Source: Treponema sp.
GTDB taxonomy: Bacteria > Spirochaetota > Spirochaetia > Treponematales > Treponemataceae
NCBI GenBank assembly: GCA_024402695.1
Contig: JAKSTG010000001.1
Span: 1 to 64,000, forward strand
Length of the DNA: 64,000 bases
Direction of reading: 5' to 3'
Shown here: positions 8,380 through 16,959 of the stretch, piece by piece
Layout of the letters: every line of letters begins with the position of its first letter
Position numbering within the stretch: position 1 is the stretch's first letter
The notes under the pieces: generated by a model
The model's database searches: none
Seen by the model: only the letters and a program-made list of their open reading frames with translations
What the model was told of the DNA's origin: nothing
Translations under genes and position numbers: made by a program

Positions 8380-10062
8380 TTAGAAAAGTCCGCTGATAAT
8401 TCCATCATCATCTACATCGATGTTTTCTGCTGCAGGAACTTTTGGAAGTCCAGGCATAGTCATGATGTCGCCGGCCAGGATTACAACAAAGCCGGCACCT
8501 GCGTAAAGCTGTACATCGCGAACAGGGAATACGAAGTCTTTAGGGGCACCGATAGCTTTTGGATCATGGCTGATTGAACTCTGTGTTTTTGCGATACAGA
8601 TTGGAAGATTGCCGTAACCTTTGTCTTCGAATTCCTTAAGTTTCTTAAGGCTTGTTCCCTGAAAGTCTACAGAACCTGCACGGTAAATTTCTTTTGCCAG
8701 AGTTTCAATTTTTTCTTTGAAAGACATGTGGTCTTCATACATGAAATGGAAATTAGATTCTTCGTCACAGATCTTAACAACAGTTTTTGCGAGTTCTCTA
8801 GTTCCCTTTCCTCCGAATTCCCATCCTTCAGAAAGAATTGCCTTTACACCGTATGCTTCACAAAGTTCCTGAAGTTTTGCAACTTCTTTATCTGTATCTG
8901 TAATGAATTTGTTTACAGCAACGATTGCTGGAACTCCAAACTTCTTTACGTTTTCGATATGTGTTGCCAGGTTTTCGAAACCTTTTTCAAGGGCAAAAAG
9001 ATTTTCTTCTGAAAGTTCTGTCTTTGGAACACCACCGTGCATTTTAAGGGCACGGATTGTTGCAACGATCACGACTGCGTTAGGTGCGATTCCAGCAGAA
9101 CGACATTTAATGTCCATGAATTTTTCAGCACCAAGGTCTGCGGCAAAACCTGCTTCTGTAACAACATAGTCACCGGTAGCAAGAGCAGCCAGTGTAGCAT
9201 TTACAGAGTTACATCCGTGAGCGATGTTTGCGAAAGGTCCACCGTGAACAAAAGCCGGTGTATGTTCCAGAGTCTGTACCATATTTGGACGGATTGCATC
9301 TTTAAGAAGAGCAGCTACGGCGCCTGTACAGTTCAACTGTCCGAAAGTAACATCTTCTTTATTGTCATTCTGTGCAATTACGATGCGTGAAATTCTTTCT
9401 TTAAGCTCAGTAATTGATTTTGAAAGACAGATGATTGCCATGATTTCTGATGCAACAGCAATTGTGAAATGATCTTCACGAGGAACACCCTGCATCTTTC
9501 CACCCATTCCAATTACAATATTACGAAGTGCACGGTCATTCAGGTCCACACAACGTTTCCATGTAATGGTACGTGGATCAATGTGAAGTGGGTTTCCCTG
9601 CTGAAGGTGATTGTCGATGATTGCAGCAATCAGGTTGTTTGCAATTGAGATAGCGTGAAGGTCACCTGTAAAGTGAAGGTTGATGTCTTCCATTGGAACA
9701 ATCTGTGCGTATCCGCCGCCACAGGCACCACCTTTTACACCGAAACAAGGTCCCAGTGAAGGTTCACGAAGTGCAACAACTGATTTTTCCCCGATTTTAC
9801 GAAGTCCGTCTGCCAGACCAATAGAAACAGTAGACTTTCCTTCTCCTGCAGGAGTTGGTGTAATGGCAGTAACAAGAATCAGCTTTCCACGCTTTGAAGG
9901 ATTTGCAGCTTTTTCCTGAAGCTTGCGCAGTGTTGGCATAGTAAGCTTGGCCTTATAATTTCCATAAAGGTCCAGATCTTTTTCTGAAAGCCCGATTTTT
10001 TTTGCTACTTCTGTAATAGCAGCCATTTTGTTTTTCTGTGCAATTTCGATATCTGAAAGCAT
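8380..10062 (-). CDS. fhs: formate--tetrahydrofolate ligase
   Basis: Forms 10-formyl-THF from formate, THF and ATP, for one-carbon metabolism (and acetogenesis where the other enzymes exist; none are seen here). The ATP-binding motif TAITPTPAGEGKSTVSIG is near residue 70, followed by the conserved FTGDLHAIS, VNATLAAL and the AVNKF region. Start: a TTG at 10068 is in frame, but GGAG at 10070-10073 is 7 nt from the ATG at 10062, so 10062 is preferred (560 aa, family-typical). It lies downstream of the sigma-factor gene on the same strand, separated by a terminator. Confidence 0.96.
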   Translation of the reverse strand: MLSDIEIAQKNKMAAITEVAKKIGLSEKDLDLYGNYKAKLTMPTLRKLQEKAANPSKRGKLILVTAITPTPAGEGKSTVSIGLADGLRKIGEKSVVALREPSLGPCFGVKGGACGGGYAQIVPMEDINLHFTGDLHAISIANNLIAAIIDNHLQQGNPLHIDPRTITWKRCVDLNDRALRNIVIGMGGKMQGVPREDHFTIAVASEIMAIICLSKSITELKERISRIVIAQNDNKEDVTFGQLNCTGAVAALLKDAIRPNMVQTLEHTPAFVHGGPFANIAHGCNSVNATLAALATGDYVVTEAGFAADLGAEKFMDIKCRSAGIAPNAVVIVATIRALKMHGGVPKTELSEENLFALEKGFENLATHIENVKKFGVPAIVAVNKFITDTDKEVAKLQELCEAYGVKAILSEGWEFGGKGTRELAKTVVKICDEESNFHFMYEDHMSFKEKIETLAKEIYRAGSVDFQGTSLKKLKEFEDKGYGNLPICIAKTQSSISHDPKAIGAPKDFVFPVRDVQLYAGAGFVVILAGDIMTMPGLPKVPAAENIDVDDDGIISGLF

Positions 10063-10111
10063 CTGCAAACTCCGTTAAATAAAGTGGTCTATATTATAAA
10101 GAAGATTTTAA

Positions 10112-10149
10112 AAGAAAAAAAGAGTTTGCCCCCGAAGAAGCAAACTCTT
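10112..10149 (-). terminator. intrinsic terminator after the sigma-factor gene
   Basis: Read on the minus strand, AAGAGTTTGC and GCAAACTCTT form a 10-bp stem around a G-rich loop, followed by TTTTTTTC. It separates the sigma-factor gene from fhs. Confidence 0.88.
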
Positions 10150-10173
10150 GTTCAAGTACTGATTTTGCAAAAC

Positions 10174-11016
10174 TTAAGCTACCATATAGTCTTCAAGACG
10201 ACGGATGCGTGTTGAATGCTGCATACGGCCGATTGCTGTTTTTTCGATCTGACGGATGCGTTCTTTTGTAAGATTGCATTCTTCCCCTACTTCCTTAAGA
10301 GACATAGGTTTCATGCCTGTAAGGCCGTAACGCATACGGATAACCTGGGCTTCGTTAGGTTTAAGGGAATCAACCACAGCGTGAACATCTTCCCTCATAT
10401 TCTGTTCTTCAGCCAGAGTTTCAGGATCTTTATAAAGATTATCTTCGATGAAGTCTCCCATCTGAGAACCTTCTTTTCCGCCGGCACCTGCAACAGGTGC
10501 ATCCAGGGATACCATATCGCGGGCAATGTTCAGCATTTCACGAACATGAGCTGCATCCATATCAAGCATAAGTCCGATTTCCTGGATTTCTTCTGTTTCG
10601 CTCATCATTCCCTTGATTTCCTTGCGTGCATGTTCAATCTGAACAAGTTCATTTGCACGATTCATAGGAAGACGAATTGCACGGCTCTTTTCGCAGATAG
10701 CCTTAAGGATGCTCTGGCGAATCCACCATACAGCGTATGAAATGAAGTGATATCCTTTTGAAACATCATATTTTTCGATTGCAGAAAGAAGACCAATATT
10801 GCCTTCACTGATAAGGTCTGTCAGGTCCAGTCCATGATTCTGGTACTTCTTTGCAACATTCACAACAAAACGAAGGTTAGAATTAACCAGACGGTCACGG
10901 GCAGCCTTATCTCCAGCCTGTGCCTTTCTGGCAAGTTCACATTCTTCTTCGTAAGACAAAAGAGGAATCTTGTTGATTTCATTAAGGTACATTCCTAAAA
11001 CATTTTCGTCTCTCAT
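10174..11016 (-). CDS. sigma-70 family RNA polymerase sigma factor (group 2-like)
   Basis: Directs RNA polymerase to sigma-70-type promoters. It begins directly at region 1.2 (LGMYLNEINKIPLL), with region 2 motifs LVNSNLRFVVNVAKKYQ, DLISEGNIGLL and YAVWWIRQSI, then region 3, then region 4 with YGLTGMKPMSLKEVG and the helix-turn-helix LTKERIRQIE near the C-terminus. At 280 aa it lacks region 1.1 and the long insertion of a primary RpoD, so it is probably an alternative (RpoS/SigB-like group 2) factor rather than the housekeeping sigma. An AGG precedes the ATG by about 8 nt. The 422-bp region upstream holds a degenerate repeat element. Confidence 0.9.
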   Translation of the reverse strand: MRDENVLGMYLNEINKIPLLSYEEECELARKAQAGDKAARDRLVNSNLRFVVNVAKKYQNHGLDLTDLISEGNIGLLSAIEKYDVSKGYHFISYAVWWIRQSILKAICEKSRAIRLPMNRANELVQIEHARKEIKGMMSETEEIQEIGLMLDMDAAHVREMLNIARDMVSLDAPVAGAGGKEGSQMGDFIEDNLYKDPETLAEEQNMREDVHAVVDSLKPNEAQVIRMRYGLTGMKPMSLKEVGEECNLTKERIRQIEKTAIGRMQHSTRIRRLEDYMVA

Positions 11017-11121
11017 TGCAATACCTGCCTTTCATTAGATTTACACTGAATTTATAGCAAGTTTTATGCCAATTTATAAAATACTGAAATTTCTTCGAAA
11101 ATAGTTCTTTTACAGGGAAAA

Positions 11122-11235
11122 TATGGCCGGGGTTTGGGGCGGCAGGCCCCAGGAGATGGGGGTGTGTCGAAAACAAGGGTCTTTGAGCCTGCGAAAAGGC
11201 ACTGTTTGAGACCAGGGGGAAGGCCTTCCCCCTCC
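11122..11235 (-). repeat. dispersed GC-rich intergenic repeat element, copy A
   Basis: On the minus strand it runs from AGGGGGAAGGCCTTCCCCCT (a palindrome) to TCTCCTGGGGCCTGCCGCCC and AAACCCCG. The same order of blocks, in a shorter degenerate form, occurs on the plus strand at 27782-27866. It fills much of the 422-bp gene-free gap between the sigma factor and groES; the rest of the gap is AT-rich, and no CIRCE heat-shock operator was seen. Confidence 0.7.
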
Positions 11236-11438
11236 AAATCCCGGAAATTCAGACCACTCAGTAAAAAAAGTGTATCATTTTGACCCATTTTTACCTGAGG
11301 ACGGAAGATTTGTGCCATTTTGTCTTTTTTTATTGCCTTTTTCAGGCTTTTTTATTAAATTTTACACAAAATCATACTTAAATTGCCTGAAATCCCGCAT
11401 TTTTTCGCCTGATTTCGGAATCATATAGGAGAAAACTC

Positions 11439-11711
11439 ATGAAAATCACACCATTAGCAGACAGAGTTCTGGTAAAAAATGACAAAGCAGAAACAAAAAC
11501 AGCAAGCGGACTTATTATCCCTGATGCAGCTCAGGAAAAAACAATGACTGCAAAAGTTATCGCTGTAGGCGAAGGAACTTCAGACGTAAAAATGACTGTA
11601 AAACCTGGCGACAGAATCATGTACGACAAATACGCTGGAACACAGCTTAAGATTGACGGTGAAGATCACCTGATTCTTAAAATGCACGACATCATCGCTA
11701 TCGTTGAATAA
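11439..11711 (+). CDS. groES: co-chaperonin GroES
   Basis: Caps the GroEL folding chamber. The 90-aa length is typical. The N-terminal ITPLADRVLVK, mobile loop ETKTASGLIIPDAAQEK (residues 18-34) and GDRIMYDKYAG are standard GroES motifs. AGGAG lies 7 nt before the ATG. groEL is not adjacent: the next gene is an ldh-like dehydrogenase, so the chaperonin genes are split in this genome, and no CIRCE inverted repeat is found upstream. Confidence 0.96.
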   Translation: MKITPLADRVLVKNDKAETKTASGLIIPDAAQEKTMTAKVIAVGEGTSDVKMTVKPGDRIMYDKYAGTQLKIDGEDHLILKMHDIIAIVE

Positions 11712-11746
11712 TTTCTTAAAGCAGATTTCTGCTTAAGGGCGCACAC

Positions 11747-12733
11747 ATGAAAGTTCTTGTATACAATTACCGCGACTTTGACGAAGATCCATGGTTCAAA
11801 AAATATTCTGAAGAACTTGGACTGGAACTTGAAATCTGCCGGGAAACTCCGGCATTTGGAAAGAACACAGATCTGTCAAAAGGCTGCGATGCTTTGAGCA
11901 TCATCACCACAAAAATTCCCGGTGATATGGTTGAAGAATTCTACAGAAACGGTGTGCGCTATATTTCCACCAGAACCATCGGCTACGACCACATTGACCT
12001 GAAAAAATGTAAGGAGCTGGGGATCCAGGTGGGAAACGCAGTCTACGGACCTGAAGGAGTTGCTGATTATACAGTAATGCTTATGCTCATGTGCCTTCGC
12101 AAAATGAAGCGCATCATGCAGCGCGCCGAAATAAATGATTTTTCATTGAAAGGCATTCAGGGACGTGAGCTGAAAGATTTTTCTGTAGGTGTAATCGGGA
12201 CAGGCCGAATCGGTAAAACTGTAATCAAAAACCTTACCGGCTTCGGCTGCAAGATCTACGCTTACGACAAATTCCAGAATGATGAAGTAAAACAGTACGC
12301 TGAATATGTGGATTTCGAAACCCTTCTTAAAAACAGCGACATCATCACTCTGCACACTCCCCTTACAGACGAAAACTTCCACCTTCTGAACAAAGAAACA
12401 ATCTCAAAAATGAAGGACAATTCCGTAATCGTCAACACAGCCCGAGGCGGACTCATTGATTCACAGGCTTTGATCGAAGCTTTGAAAAATGGAAAGCTGG
12501 CAGCCTGCGGTCTTGATGTTGTGGAAAATGAATTCGGCATGTACTACAACGACCTGAAGAGCGACATGCTCGATAACGATGCCCTTATGATTCTGCGTTC
12601 AATGCCGAATGTAATCGTCACACCTCACATGGCTTTCTACACTGACAATGCAATCCGTGATATGGTAGGAAATTCCTTGAAGAGCATCAAAGCCTGGCGT
12701 GACGGAAGCGAAAATCCCTGGCGGGTTCTGTAA
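11747..12733 (+). CDS. D-lactate dehydrogenase / D-isomer-specific 2-hydroxyacid dehydrogenase
   Basis: NAD-dependent reduction of a 2-oxoacid, most likely pyruvate to D-lactate. The 328-aa chain shows the Rossmann motif VGVIGTGRIGKTV (near residue 147), the substrate Arg in NTARGGLIDSQAL, the catalytic Glu region with VVENE, and His in VTPHMAFYT. TRTIGYDHIDL and GPEGVADYTVMLML are shared with the LdhA/VanH branch. The VanH resemblance has no resistance implication here, since no vanA/vanX-type genes are present. It starts 36 nt after groES and may be co-transcribed. Substrate preference between lactate and other 2-hydroxyacids is not certain. Confidence 0.87.
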   Translation: MKVLVYNYRDFDEDPWFKKYSEELGLELEICRETPAFGKNTDLSKGCDALSIITTKIPGDMVEEFYRNGVRYISTRTIGYDHIDLKKCKELGIQVGNAVYGPEGVADYTVMLMLMCLRKMKRIMQRAEINDFSLKGIQGRELKDFSVGVIGTGRIGKTVIKNLTGFGCKIYAYDKFQNDEVKQYAEYVDFETLLKNSDIITLHTPLTDENFHLLNKETISKMKDNSVIVNTARGGLIDSQALIEALKNGKLAACGLDVVENEFGMYYNDLKSDMLDNDALMILRSMPNVIVTPHMAFYTDNAIRDMVGNSLKSIKAWRDGSENPWRVL

Positions 12734-12745
12734 GATTTCTTCAGG

Positions 12746-13252
12746 TTATAGAACTTTTTCCAAAAGATAAAACAAACCTTTTCTCCAGTTTGCTTCTCCG
12801 GTTTTTACGAACCCCAGTTTTGCGTACATACGCTGTGAATATGGATTTTCCGAGAACACGTCCAGGCGAAGAGATTCAACGCCCTGTGATTTCAAATCTT
12901 CCATAAGGTGGCGCATAACTGAAGTCCCAATCCCTTTATTCTGGAATTCTGGATTAACTACAATTCGGTGAAGAACCCGGAAATTGCTTTCGGGACAGGT
13001 CCATTTTGCATAGTTATATGCATCATCATATTCAGAATTGATTACATAGATTGCGGCAATTTTTCCGCTTTCCTCATGAATGACAGAAGTAAGCTCTCCC
13101 CTTTTTATGTCTTCTTCAAAATCCTCTCTGGTAGGATAGATTTCATCCCACTGAAAAATATTTTCAGAAATCATTTTTATTCTGGAGGCATCGACAAATG
13201 AAAATATTTCATCAAGGTTTGAAAGGGTGGCTTTGCGAAAAATCAGATTCAT
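12746..13252 (-). CDS. GNAT-family N-acetyltransferase
   Basis: Acetyl-CoA-dependent acetyltransferase of unknown substrate. The 168-aa single domain has the GNAT core: motif A LHRIVVNPEFQNKGIGTSVM (residues 91-110, with the Q/RxxGxG/A pyrophosphate loop) and motif B LRLDVFSENPYSQRMYAKLGF near the C-terminus. AAGGAG stands 8 nt before the ATG. It is convergent with the dehydrogenase gene, with only 12 nt between stops, and lies downstream of the ABC-F gene on the same strand. Confidence 0.88.
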   Translation of the reverse strand: MNLIFRKATLSNLDEIFSFVDASRIKMISENIFQWDEIYPTREDFEEDIKRGELTSVIHEESGKIAAIYVINSEYDDAYNYAKWTCPESNFRVLHRIVVNPEFQNKGIGTSVMRHLMEDLKSQGVESLRLDVFSENPYSQRMYAKLGFVKTGEANWRKGLFYLLEKVL

Positions 13253-13275
13253 AAAAAACTTCTCCTTGGGGTTCC

Positions 13276-15195
13276 CTACATTCTTTCAGCCAGTTCCGTC
13301 CAGCGTTCGTATTTCGAATCCAGTTCTGCAGTAAGGGCATTGTACTCTGCAGTAGCCTTTACGATTTCATCCCCTGCTGCAGTTCCGCTTGCCATAAGAT
13401 TTTCAAGTTCTGTCTTTCTTGCTTCAAGAACAGGAATCTCTCCGTCCAGGGCTTCGAACTCTTTCTGTTCTTTATAGGAAAGTTTTTTCTTTGCAGGTTC
13501 CTTATTTTCTTCTACCGGAGCGGACTTTGCTGGAGCAGAAGCCTGGTTTGGTTCAGTTTTATTGTGAAGCTCAGCCTGAAGAGTTTCGCGGTAATCAACA
13601 TACTCGCTGCACTTTCCGACAAATCCGCTTACACTGCCGTCGTCTTCAAGAATGAAAAGTGAATCAGCAACCTTATCCATGAAGTAACGATCATGGCTTA
13701 CAATAAGAAGACAGCCCTGATACTGCATGAGGAACTGTTCAAGAATATTCATTGTAAAAATATCGAAATCGTTTGTCGGTTCATCCAGAATGAGGAAGTT
13801 TGGATTTGTAAGAAGCAAACGCACCAGGAAAAGACGTTTTCTTTCACCGCCACTTAAAGTGGAAACAGCACAATACTGTATGCGGCCCTCAAAGCCGAAC
13901 TCTTCAAGGAATTTTTCAGGACGAACGACTGTGCCGTCTTTAAGTTCAACCGCCTGTGCCACTTCCTTAACATATTCCAGAACGGTCATGTTTACATCTG
14001 GGAAAACCGGATTCTGGTTGTAATAGCCGAAGAAAGTATTTTCCCCAACAACAACGGTTCCTGTATCAGGTTGGAGTTTTCCTGTAATGATATTAAGGAG
14101 AGTTGATTTTCCGCTTCCGTTATCCCCGAAGATTCCGATTTTCTGTCCCTTTGTGAAAATGTAACTGAAATCTTTCAGAACCGCTTCCCTTCTTCCTTCA
14201 GGATCAGAAAAGCCTTTTTCAAAAGATTTTCCGACACCATGCAGTTCAAGGACTTTTCCCCCAAGACGACGGCCTTTTACTTCAAAAGTGAAACCTTTAT
14301 CTGCCTGGAATTTTTCGCGGTTAATAAGCTGTTCATCCCGCTGGATTCTAGCCTTGATTTTAGTTCCGCGGGCACAAGGGCCGCGAAGAAGCCATTCCCT
14401 TTCAAAACGGAGAACACTTTCGATGCGGCGTTCTGTGTTGGCTTCGATTTCTGCTTCTTTTTCTTTTTTATCCAGGTATTCGGAATAATTTCCGTGATAA
14501 AGCGTAAGCTTGTTTCTGGCAAGTTCATAAATATTGTTGCAGACTGCATCCAGGAAGTAACGGTCGTGGGTTACCATAAGAACAGACTTTTCTGTATCAT
14601 GCAGATATTTCTGAAGCCAGGTGATTGTTGTAATATCCAAATGGTTTGTAGGTTCGTCTAAAAGAAGAAGCTTAGCGTCTTCTACAAGAACCTGGGCAAG
14701 TGCCACCTTCTTTATCATTCCTCCGGAAAGTTCACCCATTTTGCGGTCCAGGTCATGGATTCCCAGTTTTGAAAGGATGGAAGAAATCTGGCTTTCATAA
14801 GTCCACAGATCCTTGTCTTCCATAAGTTTATTCAGCTCTTCATAACGTTTTGAAAGCCCCGGTTTATCTGCCAGTTCTTCGCATACCTGTTCATATTCGC
14901 GGATGATCTTAAGTTTTTCGCTTTTACTTTTAAAAATATGGTCTCTGATTGAATCTTCTTTTTCAAAGGCAGGATTCTGCGGAAGGAAAGAAACACCGCA
15001 TTCCCTGTTGAATACAACAGAACCGTCATCCGGCTGTAAAACCCCTGCGATAGTATTCAAAAGTGTAGATTTACCGGTTCCGTTACGACCGATAAGGGCA
15101 GCTTTTTCGCCTTCCTGAAGACCGAAAGTTACCCCGCTGAAAAGGTCTTTTTCACGTCCGATTTTTCGCAAATTGTTTACAGTTAGAAGAGTCAT
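13276..15195 (-). CDS. ABC-F family ATPase (Uup-like)
   Basis: Soluble twin-ATPase without transmembrane segments; ABC-F proteins act on the ribosome in translation quality control or antibiotic protection. First cassette: GRNGTGKST, LSGGMIKKVALA, LLLDEPTNHLD. Second cassette: GDNGSGKST, LSGGERKRLFLV, LILDEPTNDFD. The inter-domain P-site tRNA interaction motif region lies around residues 240-300 (charged, ERRIESVLRFEREWLLRG). The C-terminal 70 residues are a charged coiled coil (KKKLSYKEQKEFEAL), typical of Uup rather than EttA. At 639 aa it matches Uup. No typical Shine-Dalgarno is seen; TAATAT lies 6 nt before the ATG. Confidence 0.92.
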   Translation of the reverse strand: MTLLTVNNLRKIGREKDLFSGVTFGLQEGEKAALIGRNGTGKSTLLNTIAGVLQPDDGSVVFNRECGVSFLPQNPAFEKEDSIRDHIFKSKSEKLKIIREYEQVCEELADKPGLSKRYEELNKLMEDKDLWTYESQISSILSKLGIHDLDRKMGELSGGMIKKVALAQVLVEDAKLLLLDEPTNHLDITTITWLQKYLHDTEKSVLMVTHDRYFLDAVCNNIYELARNKLTLYHGNYSEYLDKKEKEAEIEANTERRIESVLRFEREWLLRGPCARGTKIKARIQRDEQLINREKFQADKGFTFEVKGRRLGGKVLELHGVGKSFEKGFSDPEGRREAVLKDFSYIFTKGQKIGIFGDNGSGKSTLLNIITGKLQPDTGTVVVGENTFFGYYNQNPVFPDVNMTVLEYVKEVAQAVELKDGTVVRPEKFLEEFGFEGRIQYCAVSTLSGGERKRLFLVRLLLTNPNFLILDEPTNDFDIFTMNILEQFLMQYQGCLLIVSHDRYFMDKVADSLFILEDDGSVSGFVGKCSEYVDYRETLQAELHNKTEPNQASAPAKSAPVEENKEPAKKKLSYKEQKEFEALDGEIPVLEARKTELENLMASGTAAGDEIVKATAEYNALTAELDSKYERWTELAERM

Positions 15196-15279
15196 GATGC
15201 AATATTAAAGGAAAACAGCAAAAAATTAAAGAAAATCATTGTTTTTTGAAATAATATTGCATAAAAAACAGCATTTTTC

Positions 15280-15310
15280 TTGACATAATATTATATTGGA
15301 TATAATATTA
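15280..15310 (+). promoter_or_regulatory. padR-operon promoter with a perfect palindromic operator
   Basis: TTGACA (15280-15285) and TATAAT (15301-15306, 15-nt spacer). The segment 15286-15310 is a perfect dyad: TAATATTATAT / ATATAATATTA around TGG. The dyad covers the spacer and -10, the position expected for an autorepressing PadR protein. The gene's Shine-Dalgarno AGGAGG is at 15351-15356. Confidence 0.78.
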
Positions 15311-15360
15311 AAACATAAACAATATAATTCAGAACGTTTTAGAATAGAACAGGAGGATTT

Positions 15361-15675
15361 ATGGCATTCCCCATAAGCGCTTCCCTTCTGGATGCAGTTG
15401 TTCTGGCAATTGTTGCTAAAGACGGCGGTTCTTCCTACGGTTATAAGATTACCCAGGACGTCCGCTCAATAATGGATGTTTCAGAAAGCACCCTTTATCC
15501 GGTGCTAAGACGACTGCAAAAAGAAGAATGTCTTGAAACTTTTGATCAGGAGTTTCAGGGACGAAACAGACGGTACTACAAGGTTACCGCGAAAGGATTC
15601 CAGTTCTTATCTGTTTATCAGAAAGACTGGATTGAATACAGAGACAAATTAAACAATATTCTTATAGGAGAATAA
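15361..15675 (+). CDS. PadR-family transcriptional regulator
   Basis: Winged-helix repressor of the PadR s2 type, 104 aa. The pattern SLLDAVVLAIVAKDGGSSYGYKI, STLYPVLRRLQKEE and RNRRYYKVTAKG (DNA-binding helix plus wing) is diagnostic. A strong AGGAGG lies 4 nt before the ATG. The two following genes (HAAS/DUF4097 and PspC) are in the same operon with 1- and 22-nt gaps, an arrangement known from Firmicutes, where the PadR protein controls envelope-stress-like genes. The palindrome across its promoter suggests autoregulation. Confidence 0.93.
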   Translation: MAFPISASLLDAVVLAIVAKDGGSSYGYKITQDVRSIMDVSESTLYPVLRRLQKEECLETFDQEFQGRNRRYYKVTAKGFQFLSVYQKDWIEYRDKLNNILIGE

Positions 15676-15676
15676 A

Positions 15677-16588
15677 ATGACAAGAGAAGAATATTTGAAC
15701 GAACTTAGAGGAAGACTTACTTCCCTCACAGATGATGAAAAAACAGAAGCTCTTCAATACTACTCTGACTATTTCGAAGAAGCAGATGACGACCAGAAAG
15801 TTATTGGTGAGCTGGGAACTCCTGAAGAAGCTGCTGCAAAAATCATGGAAAACTTTTCAAACGCTCTGGTTGGAACAGAAAAGAAAGACAATAACGATGG
15901 CAAAACAGAAACTGTTTACGACAATGACGACAAACTTTGTTTCACTTTCGAAAATGATGTAATCGAATCCTTGGCTCTGGACCTTGGCGCATGTCACGCA
16001 GTCGCCATTCCCGGCAACAAATGGATGATCGAAACAAGAGGTATCAGATCAGAATGCTTTACCTGCTATGTTTCCAACAAGACACTTTATGTAAACAGCA
16101 TCAAAAAGATGAAGGTATTTGATTTCTTCAGCCATGAAAGAAAAAGCCGTATTATTCCACGCATTCTTATTACAGTTCCTGCAAACGTAAACCTGGACAA
16201 AGTAAAAATCCAGCTAGGCGCAGGACTTCTTAAGACACAGAAACTGTCTGTTTCAGCAAAGAAAACCATCATCAACATCGGAGCTGGAAACATGATCATC
16301 AACGGACTTTCCGGCGAATCAAATGATATCAGATGCGGAATGGGTAACCTTGAAGTAAAAGGCAACCTGACAGGACGCACAAACATTGACTGTGGAATGG
16401 GAGCAATCACAATCGATCTTCCTGGAACTCTGGACGACTACTCTTACGACTGCAAAGTTGGACTTGGAGAATTCCGTATCGGGGACCAGAAATATTCCGG
16501 AGTACAGACAGTAACACCGGGCAACAAGAAAGAAAACCACATTTCCGTAAACTGCGGAATGGGTTCAGTAAACTGTAAATTAAAATAA
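15677..16588 (+). CDS. HAAS (DUF1700) plus DUF4097 beta-helix protein
   Basis: A 303-aa protein. The N-terminal HAAS domain (residues 1-60: MTREEYLNELRGRL, DEKTEALQYYSDYFEEA, LGTPEEAAAKIM) normally pairs with PadR regulators. The rest is Gly/Asn-rich and repetitive, with recurrent GMGNLEVKGNL, CGMGAITIDLPG and NCGMGSVNCKLK units of the DUF4097 adhesin-like right-handed beta-helix. There is no signal peptide and no transmembrane helix in the chain, unlike many HAAS proteins. It starts one base after the padR stop, indicating coupling. Likely a PadR-linked stress or sensor component; its molecular function is unknown. Confidence 0.86.
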   Translation: MTREEYLNELRGRLTSLTDDEKTEALQYYSDYFEEADDDQKVIGELGTPEEAAAKIMENFSNALVGTEKKDNNDGKTETVYDNDDKLCFTFENDVIESLALDLGACHAVAIPGNKWMIETRGIRSECFTCYVSNKTLYVNSIKKMKVFDFFSHERKSRIIPRILITVPANVNLDKVKIQLGAGLLKTQKLSVSAKKTIINIGAGNMIINGLSGESNDIRCGMGNLEVKGNLTGRTNIDCGMGAITIDLPGTLDDYSYDCKVGLGEFRIGDQKYSGVQTVTPGNKKENHISVNCGMGSVNCKLK

Positions 16589-16610
16589 TTTATCATAAGG
16601 AGAAAGAATC

Positions 16611-16931
16611 ATGAAAAAGCTTACAAAATCAAACAATAGAAAAATCTGCGGTGTATGTGGTGGAATCGCAGACTTCTTCGGAATCGATGCAACAATCATC
16701 CGTCTGGCAGCAGTAATCCTGATATTCTTCGGAATTGGAGCTGGAATTGTCATTTACTTCGTTGCCGCCCTTATTCTTCCTGAGCCTGAAATGTCAGATG
16801 AATCAATAGACAACCTGAAAAGCGCAAACATTTCAGAAGAAGAACACTCAACAAAAACTTCAGGAAGTTCTTCATCACAGGGACATTCAGACGAAGCCTT
16901 CAACAGCTATTTTGAAGACGAAAAGAAATAA
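16611..16931 (+). CDS. PspC-domain membrane protein
   Basis: A 106-aa protein with a single PspC domain: KLTKSNNRKICGVCGGIADFFGI followed by a hydrophobic segment of about 30 residues (residues 29-60, IIRLAAVILIFFGIGAG...) and the LPEPE end motif. The remaining 45 residues are polar and Ser/Glu-rich, probably cytoplasmic. PspC proteins are linked to envelope stress; here the gene is last in a PadR-HAAS-PspC operon. AAGGAG lies 9 nt before the ATG. No pspA is adjacent. Confidence 0.93.
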   Translation: MKKLTKSNNRKICGVCGGIADFFGIDATIIRLAAVILIFFGIGAGIVIYFVAALILPEPEMSDESIDNLKSANISEEEHSTKTSGSSSSQGHSDEAFNSYFEDEKK

Positions 16932-16959
16932 AACTAAAGTCCATAATTAATCTCCATTT

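Noticed and set aside
7996..8383. Open frames of 74-109 aa on both strands over the tandem repeat
   Set aside because: They are made of repeated hairpin sequence (the same peptide twice) and run into a tRNA gene.
11064..11318. Open frames in the gap between the sigma factor and groES
   Set aside because: They cross the GC-rich repeat element, have no ribosome sites and give low-complexity sequence without known motifs.
11747..12733. VanH / vancomycin-resistance call
   Set aside because: The sequence is a general D-2-hydroxyacid dehydrogenase, and no vanA- or vanX-like genes are adjacent.
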